64,000 nucleotides of DNA from Shewanella marina JCM 15074 (GTDB taxonomy: Bacteria; Pseudomonadota; Gammaproteobacteria; Enterobacterales; Shewanellaceae). This document shows, one piece after another, positions 47,928 to 57,887 of this stretch. The notes beneath the pieces are model-generated. The model searched no databases. It saw only the letters and a program-made list of their open reading frames with translations, and had not been told where the DNA came from. Location of the stretch: the NCBI RefSeq assembly GCF_000614975.1, contig NZ_BALM01000025.1:1-64000 (forward strand), given 5' to 3'. Each line of letters begins with the position of its first letter. Position 1 is the first letter of the stretch. The position numbers were made by a program, and so were the translations under genes.

Positions 47928-48061
47928 AAATTGCTCCTATTTTTAAGCTTGATTTGTGGGATTGAATTTAAGTACATGGTAGTTGCGGTACTCGAGCAAG
48001 CTGTTCTTCGTGAGTGATGACAAATACTTCGTATTTTGGACTTTTAATGGTAAGGATCCCT

Positions 48062-48898
48062 TTGACGAATCGTGAAACTTCCCTGAAAAAACAAAATGAT
48101 GATAAGCCATTAAATAAAATCGACATCCTTAAGAACGCATTAATAGTCGCTGTGCTTGGTGTCGTTATTGGATTGTTGGCGCCATTTGGTATGCATAAAA
48201 TACCTGTGTTGACATCGGTGAGCTATTGGGTGATCAGTTGCTTGGTGGGTTTTGTTATTTATCTGCCTTGTATTCATCTTAGTGATATAAAACTTAAGCA
48301 CATCATTAAACGTAAATGGTTGCGAGTCGGGTTGGGCTGTATTCCCGCGAGTCTGTTAATGAGCATTGCCGCTGCTGTGCTGACTTGGCTATTTTTTGAT
48401 GTTCGTATCACGTTAGGTTGGCCGTTTTTGGAAAACGTTGCACGTACCAGTCTTATTGGTGGCATTTTGACTACGGCAACCTTTTTTCGAGAAGTTTTTG
48501 AGTCGCAGCAGGAGCAATTATCGCAAACTGAGCAGCAGCTTAATGTCGCTAAATTATCACCTGAAATAGAGATTGATTTAAATTATCAAGAATTTATGAC
48601 GATGCTGCCGCTTGAATATCGGGGCCAATTATTATGTTTACAGATGTCAGATCATTATCTAACCGTGCATACTGATAAAGGTCGTCATACTATGTTAATG
48701 CGGTTAAAAGATGCCATGGTATTACTGCGGGATTATGATGGCATGCAAACACATCGATCATGGTGGGTGGCTCATGATGCAGTGGTTAAAATCGTTAAAG
48801 ATGGCCGAAAAACTCACTTAATATTGAGCAACGATCTTACTGTGCCAGTATCGCGATCATTTTTGGTCAAGGTGAGTGCAGCGGGTTTTGCTAAATAG
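48062..48898 (+). CDS. LytTR-domain membrane-bound transcriptional regulator
   Basis: The 279-residue product has four N-terminal membrane helices, a short coiled-coil linker (FESQQEQLSQTEQQLNVAKL) and a C-terminal LytTR DNA-binding domain (CLQMSDHYLTVHTDKGRHTMLMRLKDAM, then HRSWWVAHDAV). TTG at 48062 has AAGGA five bases upstream and is preferred, although the frame is open from ATG 48014. It lacks a receiver domain, so it may sense membrane signals directly. It is divergent from the DUF2141 operon. Confidence 0.82.
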   Translation: MTNRETSLKKQNDDKPLNKIDILKNALIVAVLGVVIGLLAPFGMHKIPVLTSVSYWVISCLVGFVIYLPCIHLSDIKLKHIIKRKWLRVGLGCIPASLLMSIAAAVLTWLFFDVRITLGWPFLENVARTSLIGGILTTATFFREVFESQQEQLSQTEQQLNVAKLSPEIEIDLNYQEFMTMLPLEYRGQLLCLQMSDHYLTVHTDKGRHTMLMRLKDAMVLLRDYDGMQTHRSWWVAHDAVVKIVKDGRKTHLILSNDLTVPVSRSFLVKVSAAGFAK

Positions 48899-48921
48899 GG
48901 GACGATAGATATGTTTTTTTG

Positions 48922-49233
48922 ATGGGAATGGATAAAAAATATGAGTTTATAGATGACACTATTCAGTGTCACTGTCAGTGGTGCGGCGCAGAAAAACATT
49001 GGCATTTTTATCAAGAAACTGAATTAGCCTCTTTGTTTTTTATCACAGTGTGGCGTTTTACACCGGATTACTTTTTGGTGTGTGAAACTTGCCAGTATCC
49101 TTTTAAATTACCTCGAAGTTTAGGTAAGCAGCTTATGGCTAATCAGTATGATCAACACAGTGCAGACCTGGCTGCTAGCTTATTAGTTGCAGATCAAACT
49201 CTTAATGTAAAAAGGTCAAGCACCAATGAGTAA
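48922..49233 (+). CDS. Small zinc-ribbon-like protein
   Basis: This protein of about 103 residues has two Cys pairs, CHCQWC and CETC, about 40 residues apart, consistent with a zinc site. No signal or membrane segment is present. The start is uncertain (TTG 48919, ATG 48922 or 48928) because no clear Shine-Dalgarno is seen. Its function is unknown. Confidence 0.6.
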   Translation: MGMDKKYEFIDDTIQCHCQWCGAEKHWHFYQETELASLFFITVWRFTPDYFLVCETCQYPFKLPRSLGKQLMANQYDQHSADLAASLLVADQTLNVKRSSTNE

Positions 49234-49307
49234 TATGGAAGGGATAAATTGTGTAACGAAAGTGGAAAGTTTTGACCACAAAATTGTGGTCAAAAATGGT
49301 CATTAGC

Positions 49308-49559
49308 TTATTTCTGTAGTTGCGCTTTAGCGGCTTCAACTTTTGAAAAATCTAAGCCAAGTTCTTCTACTGCTTCTTTGATTAAATCAGGGTTTTGCAT
49401 CACCATCATCATCAATTGCTGTAGTTTCTCTTGTGGAATACCTAACTGACTAATGGTTGCCATTGCCATCATTGGGTTTTCTGTTAGCGTTTGAAAAATC
49501 TCTTTAATTTGAACATCACTGATATTGTGTTCTTTTAAAAGTGCAAGAATTGGGTTCAT
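49308..49559 (-). CDS. DUF2999-like small protein
   Basis: The 83-residue helical protein reads MNPILALLKEHNISD... and ends ELGLDFSKVEAAKAQLQ, the pattern I associate with DUF2999 of Vibrio and Shewanella. GAAGG precedes the ATG at 49559. Its function is unknown. Confidence 0.7.
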   Translation of the reverse strand: MNPILALLKEHNISDVQIKEIFQTLTENPMMAMATISQLGIPQEKLQQLMMMVMQNPDLIKEAVEELGLDFSKVEAAKAQLQK

Positions 49560-49832
49560 CACTTTACCTTCATTTTATATGGGCCAAACTTTGTAGAGAT
49601 TTTAACATTCATCGCATCAATATCTATCAATAAAATAGTGGTTATTCTAAATTCATAAAATAGGGTATTTAGAATCTTACTTTTGTACAAAAAATATTCG
49701 GCATAGATCTAATAATTCATCGCAGTTGCTTGACCCTAACTGTTTGTTATTACTTAATGGTCTGCCTTAGTCGGCACAAATTATATTGATGAACTTAGTT
49801 CATTTATCCCTTATCAACGGAAGTTTAATTTT

Positions 49833-50804
49833 ATGTCTGACCCTACTCCTGCTTGTCCCCGTAATACTGCTGAATTTGTCGATTTAACAACCCATATTGG
49901 CGGAATCGCTTTAGATAACTATCTGTTTAATGCTTCTGGGCCGCTGTGTACTAGTGAAGCTGAGTTAACCCAACTTGGTCATAGCGCCACAGCGGCGATT
50001 ATGACTAAGTCATGTACGATACTGCCGCGTGAAGGTAATGCCGAGCCGAGATACCAAAATTTGCCTTTAGGTGCACTGCAATCAATGGGATTGCCTAACC
50101 TTGGCTATCAAGCTTATTTAGCCATGTTACCGCGCTTAAAATTATTAAATAAACCGATTGTGGTGAGTATTTCTGGTTTTAGTGTGACCGATAATCAAAC
50201 CATGGTCAGTGCTTTCCAACAAAGTGATGCCGATTTAATTGAAGTTAATTTTTCATGCCCTAATATCGAGGGCAAACCCCAGCTAGGATACGATTTTGAG
50301 CAAACAGATCAGGCGCTTAAAGTATTGTGTCAGCTAGGTGATAAGCCAATTGGTTTGAAGTTACCGCCCTATTTTGATTTTTCTCACTTTAGTGCCATGG
50401 CCGATATCATTAAACAGTATCCGATAAGCTTTATTACCTGTATTAACTCGGTGGGGAACACCTTGGTTATCGACGCTGAAACTGAATCAGCTATTATCAA
50501 ACCTAAAGGTGGCTTCGGTGGTTTATGTGGTGATTATATTAAACCCATTGGTTTAGCTAATGTGCGCGCGTTTAGTACCTTATTACCTGAAAATATAGAT
50601 ATTATTGGTGTAGGTGGTATTAAAAATGGTACCGATGCGTTTGAATATTTACTTGCTGGTGCATCAGCGGTGCAGGTTGCGACCTGTTATGAGAAAGAGG
50701 GCGTAGAGTGCTTTAGTCGGATCAGTAATGAGCTAGCCACATTAATGGCCCGTAAGGGTTATAAAACCATTGCTGAAGTGAAAGGTCAGCTTAAAACCTT
50801 GTAA
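49833..50804 (+). CDS. pyrDA: Class 1A dihydroorotate dehydrogenase (fumarate-type)
   Basis: The 323-residue FMN enzyme is cytosolic, with no membrane helix. It matches the Lactococcus PyrDA pattern as I recall it: NASGPLCTSEAEL, MTKSCT, the active-site loop VNFSCPNIEGKPQLGYDF (catalytic Cys in SCPN), GLKLPPYFD, INSVGN, GGFGGLCGDYIKP and GVGGIKNGTDAFEYLLAGASAVQV. Class 1A enzymes use fumarate instead of quinones as the acceptor. Most gammaproteobacteria use the membrane-bound class 2 enzyme, so this may be an additional, oxygen-independent one. It is monocistronic. Confidence 0.88.
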   Translation: MSDPTPACPRNTAEFVDLTTHIGGIALDNYLFNASGPLCTSEAELTQLGHSATAAIMTKSCTILPREGNAEPRYQNLPLGALQSMGLPNLGYQAYLAMLPRLKLLNKPIVVSISGFSVTDNQTMVSAFQQSDADLIEVNFSCPNIEGKPQLGYDFEQTDQALKVLCQLGDKPIGLKLPPYFDFSHFSAMADIIKQYPISFITCINSVGNTLVIDAETESAIIKPKGGFGGLCGDYIKPIGLANVRAFSTLLPENIDIIGVGGIKNGTDAFEYLLAGASAVQVATCYEKEGVECFSRISNELATLMARKGYKTIAEVKGQLKTL

Positions 50805-52398
50805 TATGCAGATAGTTATTAGCATAGGGAGGCATATCCTCCCTATGTTGAATTTTGTTATTGGCTATAGCTGAGTTTGATAAACTCTTTGGCATTACTC
50901 GGTATGGAGAAGTAAAAGCTTGGCATAGGTCGAGGTTAAAGTTGTTGATTTTGTCTAATTCTATTGTATTTTCAACCCCTTCTACCACAATCATTAAGTT
51001 CATTGCATTACCTAATCGAGCGAGGGTCTCAAGCATATTACTGTTTGAAACCGCAAATTTATTTGAAATAAAACAGCGGTCTATCTTCATAATATCAAAG
51101 GGTAATTCTTGAATCGTAATCAAGTTTGAATAGCCTGTACCGACATCATCAATGGATAACAACACCCCATGTGCCTTAAGCATCAACATGATCTCTCTTA
51201 TTTCATTTAAATGGGTAAATCTATTTTCGCTTTCAGTTAATTCGATAATGATATGGTTTTTGACATTAGGGGTCTCATCAACAAACCGGACGACTTTTTT
51301 TATAAACTCTTCATCAAGAAACATTTTAACCGTAAAGTTAAAACTCAACATAAAGTCATTATCAAAGTTGCTTAGTTTAAGAGTACTAAAGGACTTTTTG
51401 ATAAAGTTAAAAGTGATGTCCTTGATTTCTTCAATGCTCTCAAGTTGTTCGATAAAGGCTTTAGGTGGCAATATTTCACCTTTATGATGCCAGCGGCATA
51501 ATACTTCAGCGGCAATGAATTTATCCTGATGTAGTGAGTAAATACCTTGATAATAGGGGATAAACTCATTATTCAGTGCCGCTTTTTTTATCATGCGAAG
51601 CATGGTTTTTTGTTGTGAAAAATAAGACTCTAGCACTATGCGGATGCTATTAACTAAGATGAAAGAGAGAGTCAGACAAAATAAAAAAAGCCAGAACAGC
51701 TTAACTGGTTTTACCCCACTCATAATTGTAATATTTAAATGCTGTATGTTTTTTGTAACAGATAAATATAAGTCATCCTGATAATTAATTAAATGTGAAC
51801 AAATGCTTGAGTCATCAATTTTGAAATTTGTAATATAATTATGACTATAATTAATGAGCAATTTTGAATAAAAGCTCATTAGATAGTATCCACTACCAAA
51901 TTTGAAAATATAATTAGTGATATTTTTGTTAGTCGGATCTACAAACACTTTTGAAGGTACATTACTGTTAACGATTTTTTGTAGGTAATCAGGGATTTTT
52001 GATTTTTGATTGCCAGCAATATAGCTGTACATACTTTTATCTATATACGAAATTTCCATGATTTCAGGTGTTTTTACATCAATGCTTTTTAACACATCCA
52101 TATTATGTTGGTTATTTAAATTATGATTTCCTTCAATAATAAGTTGTTGTTTATATATGATTTTATCAAGCAAGGTGGAAATGTTTTTAATTTGTATATT
52201 TTCGATCGTTCTTATAACTGAAAATGTTATAACTAGGGCTAGCAGTGTTACAAAAATCAAATTGTAAAATACACGTAAGCATCTTTTGATTAACATGGCT
52301 GTTAGCATCTTATAAACATAAATAGGGTAGTTATTTACCATCAATTTTGGATTATATTCTTTATCTTTGAATTCTGCTTGTTCTATTTTTACTGGCAA
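50791..52398 (-). CDS. Membrane-anchored EAL-domain protein (c-di-GMP phosphodiesterase-like)
   Basis: Two membrane helices flank a periplasmic sensory region of about 175 residues with a single CSHL cysteine. An EAL domain follows. Its motifs are partly degenerate: AAEVLCRWHH (EVL for EAL), NFTV, IIELTESE, SIDDVGTGYSN, MKIDRCFI and VVEGVEN. Catalytic Glu, Asn, Asp and Lys positions appear present, so activity is possible. The ORF opens with TTG at 52398, but no Shine-Dalgarno is visible; ATGs near residues 20-36 are likelier starts. The last codons lie inside the pyrDA terminator. Confidence 0.82.
   Translation of the reverse strand: MPVKIEQAEFKDKEYNPKLMVNNYPIYVYKMLTAMLIKRCLRVFYNLIFVTLLALVITFSVIRTIENIQIKNISTLLDKIIYKQQLIIEGNHNLNNQHNMDVLKSIDVKTPEIMEISYIDKSMYSYIAGNQKSKIPDYLQKIVNSNVPSKVFVDPTNKNITNYIFKFGSGYYLMSFYSKLLINYSHNYITNFKIDDSSICSHLINYQDDLYLSVTKNIQHLNITIMSGVKPVKLFWLFLFCLTLSFILVNSIRIVLESYFSQQKTMLRMIKKAALNNEFIPYYQGIYSLHQDKFIAAEVLCRWHHKGEILPPKAFIEQLESIEEIKDITFNFIKKSFSTLKLSNFDNDFMLSFNFTVKMFLDEEFIKKVVRFVDETPNVKNHIIIELTESENRFTHLNEIREIMLMLKAHGVLLSIDDVGTGYSNLITIQELPFDIMKIDRCFISNKFAVSNSNMLETLARLGNAMNLMIVVEGVENTIELDKINNFNLDLCQAFTSPYRVMPKSLSNSAIANNKIQHREDMPPYANNYLHITRF
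50823..50847. terminator. Hairpin terminator after pyrDA, inside the EAL gene
   Basis: A perfect 10-bp stem, CATAGGGAGG/CCTCCCTATG, has a five-base loop. It lies 19 bases past the pyrDA stop but within the last codons of the convergent EAL gene. Confidence 0.6.
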
Positions 52399-52613
52399 AT
52401 AGTTAATATGGTTTATTTTTAATTTGACTTAGTCTCACTAATTAAAGTGGAACATATTTTTGACATTTAAGGCTACTTTTTATTGTTAAATAGTATTCAA
52501 AATAATACGGGATAATAAACTAATATTCATTATCCCGTTATAGATTGAATTAAATTCATTTTTTGGCGTTATTTATTAGCTAATTTATATCAAAAAGTCG
52601 TATGGCTGTTTAT

Positions 52614-53300
52614 TTATTCAGCTAAATCTCGTCGTTTTAATATTAGATTTGGATTGGGGCAATTATTTAAGTAAAAGGTTTGTTCTTGCGGATCAACTAC
52701 ACCTGGATAGTCATCTGTATATGAGCCCATATCGTTAATGATTTGTAGATGTAAGTGTGGCGCCCAGCCGCCATTTTCTTGTGTTGTTCCCACACGAGCA
52801 AACTGCTCTCCAGCCTGTATTTTATCGCCGACTTGATGCTGCGATAAGCAAGCCGTGGCTAAGTGACCATAAAGGGTATAAAAGCTGTATCCTTCAAGTT
52901 GATGGTGCAAAATGATGGTCGGCCCATAATCACCATCTCCCTGATGGTTGGCTATGCTATGGATGCTGCCATCTAATGGTGCATAAATTGAGGTTGTAGC
53001 GGCGACGCCCAAATCTAATCCCAAATGCAGCGTTCGTTGCTGACTGTCTGCAAAATTATCTTTATCTTGATAAATAAAGCGCTGCTCTGCATAGCGGCCA
53101 ATAACCATTTGAGCATTAATTAATTGTGCTTGTTGCGCTATTTCATCTGCAAAACTGTGGTTGGGAGTGACTCGTTGCCATATGGCCCCTGTTGCGGTGA
53201 GATCGACAATTAATGCTGGGCCAAATTGGAGTTTTCGGTCCAATAGCGGCATAAATTCTGTTTCGGCAAGAAGTTGCACTAATGGCTTATGATTGTGCAT
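52614..53300 (-). CDS. Stand-alone M23-type zinc metallopeptidase domain protein
   Basis: The 228-residue protein has the M23 motifs HLGLDLG (H-x3-D) and APHLHLQI (HxH), with SFYTLYGHLA between. DYGPTIILHH and the ending PNPNLILKRRDL match the peptidase module found inside trifunctional phosphotransferase/M23/aminotransferase proteins. No signal peptide is visible, so a peptidoglycan role is unclear and a cytosolic role is possible. The start overlaps the upstream MFS gene by 14 bases, which suggests coupling. Confidence 0.8.
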   Translation of the reverse strand: MHNHKPLVQLLAETEFMPLLDRKLQFGPALIVDLTATGAIWQRVTPNHSFADEIAQQAQLINAQMVIGRYAEQRFIYQDKDNFADSQQRTLHLGLDLGVAATTSIYAPLDGSIHSIANHQGDGDYGPTIILHHQLEGYSFYTLYGHLATACLSQHQVGDKIQAGEQFARVGTTQENGGWAPHLHLQIINDMGSYTDDYPGVVDPQEQTFYLNNCPNPNLILKRRDLAE

Positions 53301-54560
53301 GAGTGGTCTCTTTAGATTGTGTGACTAAATCATTTTTAGATGCTGGCTTAGGAACGAGCAACATCGCCAATAGATAGCCAAAAGCCGCTATGACCGTTGG
53401 TAATATCAGTTGAATATTGACTAATACTGCAGTGAGATAACCTGTTAATGTCCATGCCAATCCAACCATGGCACTCGATAATGCCATCGCCCAGCCTTGG
53501 TCTATATCACTGGCTCGATTTGACAGTGCCGTAATATAAAATGGAAATGAAATAGCCACCATTACCGCGGTAAAGATCATGGCAATAACATGGGTTGTTG
53601 GGGTTGAGGTAATGGCTAGCATTACCATCCCTAGCGCTGCGAGCAAGGTGACAACACGTAGTGCTTGTTGCAAATTCATATAAGCTAAAATCAATCGTGG
53701 CAATAACAACAGTGATGTGATCATCACAACGCCAATGGCCATCATAAAGTATTGGTAGAAGTGGCTTTCTACTGCTATATCCCATTTTTGCGGCAAAATA
53801 AATGAGATATTTTGAAAGTATAAACTCCAACTAAATTGGCAAATAAAAACAATTGCTAAGCACGCGATAAAGCCGGGTTGAGTACGCGCTATTGGCTCAA
53901 TAAATGATAACGGGTTTTCCTGTTTGCTTGCCTGTTGCGCTGGTAGCTTGACTTTGTTGAGTAGTAATAAACAGCTTATGGCAATTAATAAGCAAGCGTA
54001 AAAAGGAGCTTGTGGGCCATATATCTCGGTTAATTTACTGCCTAATGCTGGCCCAAATGACATCGCAGCCGTCATCACCACCGCCACTAAACTCATTAAC
54101 GTAGCTTTGGTTTTACCTTGGCTATTATCGGCTAATATCGCTTGGGCAATGGGTTGACTGGCAGAGCCTAAACTATTGATCATATTGCCTGCAAATAGCA
54201 GTGCTACTGAGCCAATGACAATGGCATACACTGGCATAATAAACCAATGGCAGCAACAATTAAACATAATGAAATGATCAATTTACGACTAAATCTATCG
54301 GCAAAGCGGGCGATAAATGGCGTGAAAAACATCGAGATAAATGGTGCAGCAGACATGACGGTACCAAACAAGGTACGGCGCTCTTCTATCGGCATATTTT
54401 GCGCAATTTGCAAAGAGTGGTCAGTTAAAAATAAGCTAACATAGGCCGGAATTGTAATAAAGAATCCCGCCGAGCCTAAAAAAATAATAGCAAATAGAGT
54501 TATAAGTGTCGTGAACGGCAAGCATGAAGAATGAGTCGCCGCGTGAGTATTTTTATACAT
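53287..54560 (-). pseudogene. Major facilitator superfamily transporter, frameshifted
   Basis: The rejoined product is about 425 residues with 12 membrane helices. It has the MFS-like motif RFADRFSRK after helix 2 and a second half beginning near AIVFICQFSWSLYFQNISF. ATG 54560 is preferred, with GGAG six bases upstream. One lost base near 54242 (a T run) explains the break in LIVAAIG-FIMPVYAIV. The substrate is unknown. It overlaps the M23 gene. Confidence 0.8.
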
Positions 54561-54643
54561 CGGATGCTCCAATAATTTATCCGAGTATTTTAGTCAGGTA
54601 CTTAAACTAAGCAAGTCATATTTAACTATGTTGAGCATAATGA

Positions 54644-55375
54644 CTACAGCATATGTATCCCTTCAGATAAAGAGATAATGGCCGAAATAGAACATAAGAT
54701 TAAGACCGCATAGCGGATATATTGTGGCTTCACTTTTGAATGCCATTTATAGGCAAAATAGGTGGCAACAATAGGGGCTGGAAGCATAGTCAAACTCACT
54801 TGTACATCAGCTAAACTAAAGCGACCTGCAAAATAGAGCGCGGCTAAAGAGATTAGCCCTGTGATGGTAAAGAATGCAGCAAGATTCGCTTTGAGAACAT
54901 CAGGATTTTCATTTTGCAATAAAATGGCTAATGGCGGCCCACCAATACCTGTTGCTGTGCCCATGATGCCAGAGAGCATACCGCCAAAGAATAAATTAAT
55001 TTGGGTGGGCATTAACTGCCATTTAGTGAGGGTTAACATCACGACAAACAGCACACTCAACCCAAGAATGATGGCCAAATGTGCCTGTGAAATAATCATG
55101 AGGATGTAAGCGGCTAGAAATGTGCCTAAGATGCGCCCTACAAATGCAGATTTGAGCATGGCGAGAGACAGCGAGGTTCGATATTGGATTGTGGTAATTA
55201 GCGCTAATACCACGCCAATAAAAATAACGCCGCCGGGCATTAATCGTGGCTCAACAATCAGTAGTAATGGACTGGCGATGACGCCCATGCCAAATCCCAC
55301 TAAGCCTTGTAAAAAACAAGCGCAGGCAAATATAGCGAGGCAGGTGAGATAGAGTGTGAGATCCAAGTTGGTCAT
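54644..55375 (-). CDS. TauE/SafE-family membrane permease
   Basis: The 243-residue protein has about eight membrane helices. It shows the two family repeats, with LQGLVGFGMGVIASPLLLIV in the first and LSGIMGTATGIGGPPLAILLQ in the second. The family exports sulfonates, sulfite or other organic anions; the substrate here is unknown. It is monocistronic. Confidence 0.88.
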   Translation of the reverse strand: MTNLDLTLYLTCLAIFACACFLQGLVGFGMGVIASPLLLIVEPRLMPGGVIFIGVVLALITTIQYRTSLSLAMLKSAFVGRILGTFLAAYILMIISQAHLAIILGLSVLFVVMLTLTKWQLMPTQINLFFGGMLSGIMGTATGIGGPPLAILLQNENPDVLKANLAAFFTITGLISLAALYFAGRFSLADVQVSLTMLPAPIVATYFAYKWHSKVKPQYIRYAVLILCSISAIISLSEGIHML

Positions 55376-55500
55376 CCAAAGTGTGCATTGAGCAATTTAT
55401 CATACGCCGTTGCTGGTTGGTTAAGTTTGACACAGTACACAGTCTTTAAGAGAAATAGGTCGGAAGCATAAGTGAGGGGATTGTTGGTATGGGAGGAGAT

Positions 55501-55530
55501 AAACTGGTGTACCAATATATACACCAGTTT
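55501..55530 (-). terminator. Terminator of nupC
   Basis: A perfect 11-bp stem, AAACTGGTGTA/TACACCAGTTT, has an eight-base loop, 10 bases past the nupC stop on the minus strand. Confidence 0.8.
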
Positions 55531-55540
55531 ATGTATAAGC

Positions 55541-56814
55541 TTAAAGGGTAACGAAAATACCTGCTAATGCAGCACTCATTAAGTTAGCCAGTGTTGCTGC
55601 TAATACCGCTTTAAAACCCATATTAGCAACGTCTTTACGACGTTCTGGCGCCATTGCACCAATTGAGCCAATTTGAATTGCAATTGAACCAATGTTAGCA
55701 AAACCACATAGTGCAAATGTCACAATCACTTGGGTATGAGACGATAGTGTATCTTTAATTGCCCCAAATTCTTGGAAAGCAACAAACTCATTTAATACTA
55801 GCTTTTGACCAATGAATGAACCTGCTTGCAGCATTTCATGGGTTGGTACACCAATAATGTAAGCAATTGGTGAGAATAAATAACCTAGGATTAATTGCAT
55901 GCTAAAGGCATTGTGTTTAAACCAATCCGCAGTTGAAGTCATGCCGAGCTCGCCAGCTAAATGACCAAACCAGTGACCAACGGTTTCTAGGCCTGCGTTA
56001 GCAACAGCAATCACACTGACAAAGGCAAGTAGCATGGTACCAATCGCGACAGCGACTTTCATACCGTTCATCGCGCCAGCCGCTAGGGCATCAATTGAGT
56101 TGCTGTATTCACTCTTCTCTAATTCGATATGATCAAGATGCCCCTCAGCAGTCGTTTCTTCTGCTTTGTGAGTTTCAGGAATTAAGATTTTAGCCATTAA
56201 AATACTGCCCGGCGCCGCCATAAAGCTCGCTGCAATCAGATATTTTAATTCAACTCCTAAACCGACATAACCACCCAGTACTGAGCCTGCGACGGATGCC
56301 ATACCACCTGTCATCACCATAAACAGTTCTGAACGTGTCATTCTTGATAAAAATGGGCGCACTAATAAAGGAGATTCTGCCTGAGAAAGGAAAATATTAC
56401 CTGTTACCACTAATGATTCTGCGCGGCTAGTACCAAGCATGCGCTGTAGTGCACCGCCAATGATCTTAATAACCCATTGCATAATACCAAGGTGATAAAG
56501 CAGGGCGATTAAAGCACTAATAAAAATAATAAGCGGTAATACTTTGAAGGCGAAAATAAAATTATTTTTTACGAGGTTACCAAATAGGAATTCAATACCG
56601 ACATTGGCAAAACTTAATAGACTCGATATACCATTACTCATTGAACCTAATATCTTTTGCCCAACTGGAATATATAATACCAAGCCGCGAAGCACGCCTG
56701 AATTAACAAGGCTCCGCCAACGGTTCTCCAATTAATCGCTTTACGGTTTTCTGAAAAAGCCATGGCGATAAGAACCAGTACCACAATACCGGCCAAACTA
56801 ACTAACAACTGCAT
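55541..56814 (-). pseudogene. nupC: NupC-family concentrative nucleoside transporter, frameshifted near the N terminus
   Basis: The N terminus (MQLLVSLAGIVVLVLIAMAFSENRK, ATG at 56814 with AGGA upstream) and the long downstream frame belong together. After GGALLIQA one base is missing near 56695, and the next frame continues VLRGLVLYIPVGQKIL. The 424-residue product has the CNT motifs GTSRAESLVVTGNIFLSQAESPLL and GGYVGLGVELKYLIAASFMAAP. It imports nucleosides with protons or sodium. An unusual structured leader precedes it. Confidence 0.85.
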
Positions 56815-56975
56815 TATTTCGTCCTGCTATTTGATTAAATAAATGTCGAATAATGAAGGTTTTGCTGTGTGTTGCCATTGGAGATAACTGCTTTAGGGGA
56901 TAAAGCAAATAGGAAGTCGCTAAGCGCGTGAGCTTAGTCTGTAGGGAGGGTTCCGCCCAATGAAACAACATACGA

Positions 56976-57051
56976 GTCACCTAAATTAACAAGCTAATAT
57001 TAACGCCGGTCCAACTCCGTGGGTCGTTCACTTATCCAGGTGACAGCTTGT
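56976..57051 (-). promoter_or_regulatory. Pseudoknot-capable leader RNA upstream of nupC
   Basis: On the minus strand two crossing helices are possible. ACAAGCT (57051-57045) pairs with AGCTTGT (56995-56989). GTCACCTGGAT (57044-57034) pairs with ATTTAGGTGAC (56986-56976), giving 11 pairs with two G-U. The order A-B-A'-B' makes an H-type pseudoknot or two exclusive folds. A further hairpin, CTAAGC/GCTTAG, lies downstream near 56919-56937, and the nupC ATG is at 56814. I do not recognise a known riboswitch class. Confidence 0.5.
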
Positions 57052-57273
57052 AAATAAGGTGGCTGAACTAAATATAAATTTAATTACATGTTCTGGCCGG
57101 AGGCGGAGTATATAGAGATCTGCTTCACATTAACAATGGATTAAGGTTATTTTTTATAATTATCTACTAATTGAGTAAAATCTAATCATGTGTGGCGAAA
57201 TGGTTTTGGATTTGTTGTGATATGGCGGTGATTGGGTTTAATTATTGCAATATTGTTCGTCGCTGAAATTTAC

Positions 57274-57312
57274 AATAATAACGCAGTATGAAAGCATACT
57301 GGCGTTATTATT
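57274..57312. terminator. Terminator of the C1q-like protein gene
   Basis: The long stem AATAATAACGC-AGTATG pairs with CATACT-G-GCGTTATTATT, with a four-base loop and one bulged G. It lies just past the stop at 57324. Confidence 0.85.
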
Positions 57313-57323
57313 AATGACTATAT

Positions 57324-57887
57324 TTAATAGAAAGTGGGTTCACCTAGGTAGGTGATAACCAAGCGATTTTGATATTCATTTTTATAGTTCCAACGTGAAA
57401 TATCATACATTGCGCGTTGATAACGGGCTTGAATAAATATTTGATCGCCTTGCTCTAACTCCATCATGCCATTTATTGCGGCAATACCTGGAATAGCACA
57501 GCCTGTATCAACATTGACAAAATTAACCGGTCCTAATGATGCATTTCCGCCAGGAGGTGTCGCATTTGGCATTGAAATACCAATTCTCAGTAAATATTTT
57601 ACACCACATGCGAGCTGCGCGTAGCGAGCATCAATCTGATATACCCCAAATGCGGGTGCCGTGAAAATATGGGTGTCTTCATTAAATGAGTAGTTGTAGT
57701 TAATATTAGCTTGATTATATTCAACGACTTTAATGGCACCGTTGTTGGCTTCGGTAAGTTGATCTCCGCTGATAATTGCATCAACGAGAACTTTAGGTGC
57801 GAAGATAGTCTCTGCATAAGCGATAGATGTCATGCTAAATAATATTGCGATGAAGCTGGTCACTAATGATTTTTTAATTATTGTCAT
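57324..57887 (-). CDS. Secreted C1q/TNF-like jelly-roll protein, tentative
   Basis: The 187-residue protein has a Sec signal ending SIAYA. The mature part reads like a C1q-type beta sandwich: HIFTAPAFGVYQIDARY in the middle and MELEQGDQIFIQARYQ later, with two Cys residues. The fold call is by eye from the F-x-AP-x-x-G-x-Y and L-x-x-GD patterns. The role is unknown. It is monocistronic. Confidence 0.6.
   Translation of the reverse strand: MTIIKKSLVTSFIAILFSMTSIAYAETIFAPKVLVDAIISGDQLTEANNGAIKVVEYNQANINYNYSFNEDTHIFTAPAFGVYQIDARYAQLACGVKYLLRIGISMPNATPPGGNASLGPVNFVNVDTGCAIPGIAAINGMMELEQGDQIFIQARYQRAMYDISRWNYKNEYQNRLVITYLGEPTFY

Noticed and set aside
56798..56980. Minus-strand 60-residue ORF overlapping the nupC leader
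   Set aside because: It begins inside the structured leader and overlaps the nupC start. Its composition does not look like a conserved protein, and no Shine-Dalgarno supports it.
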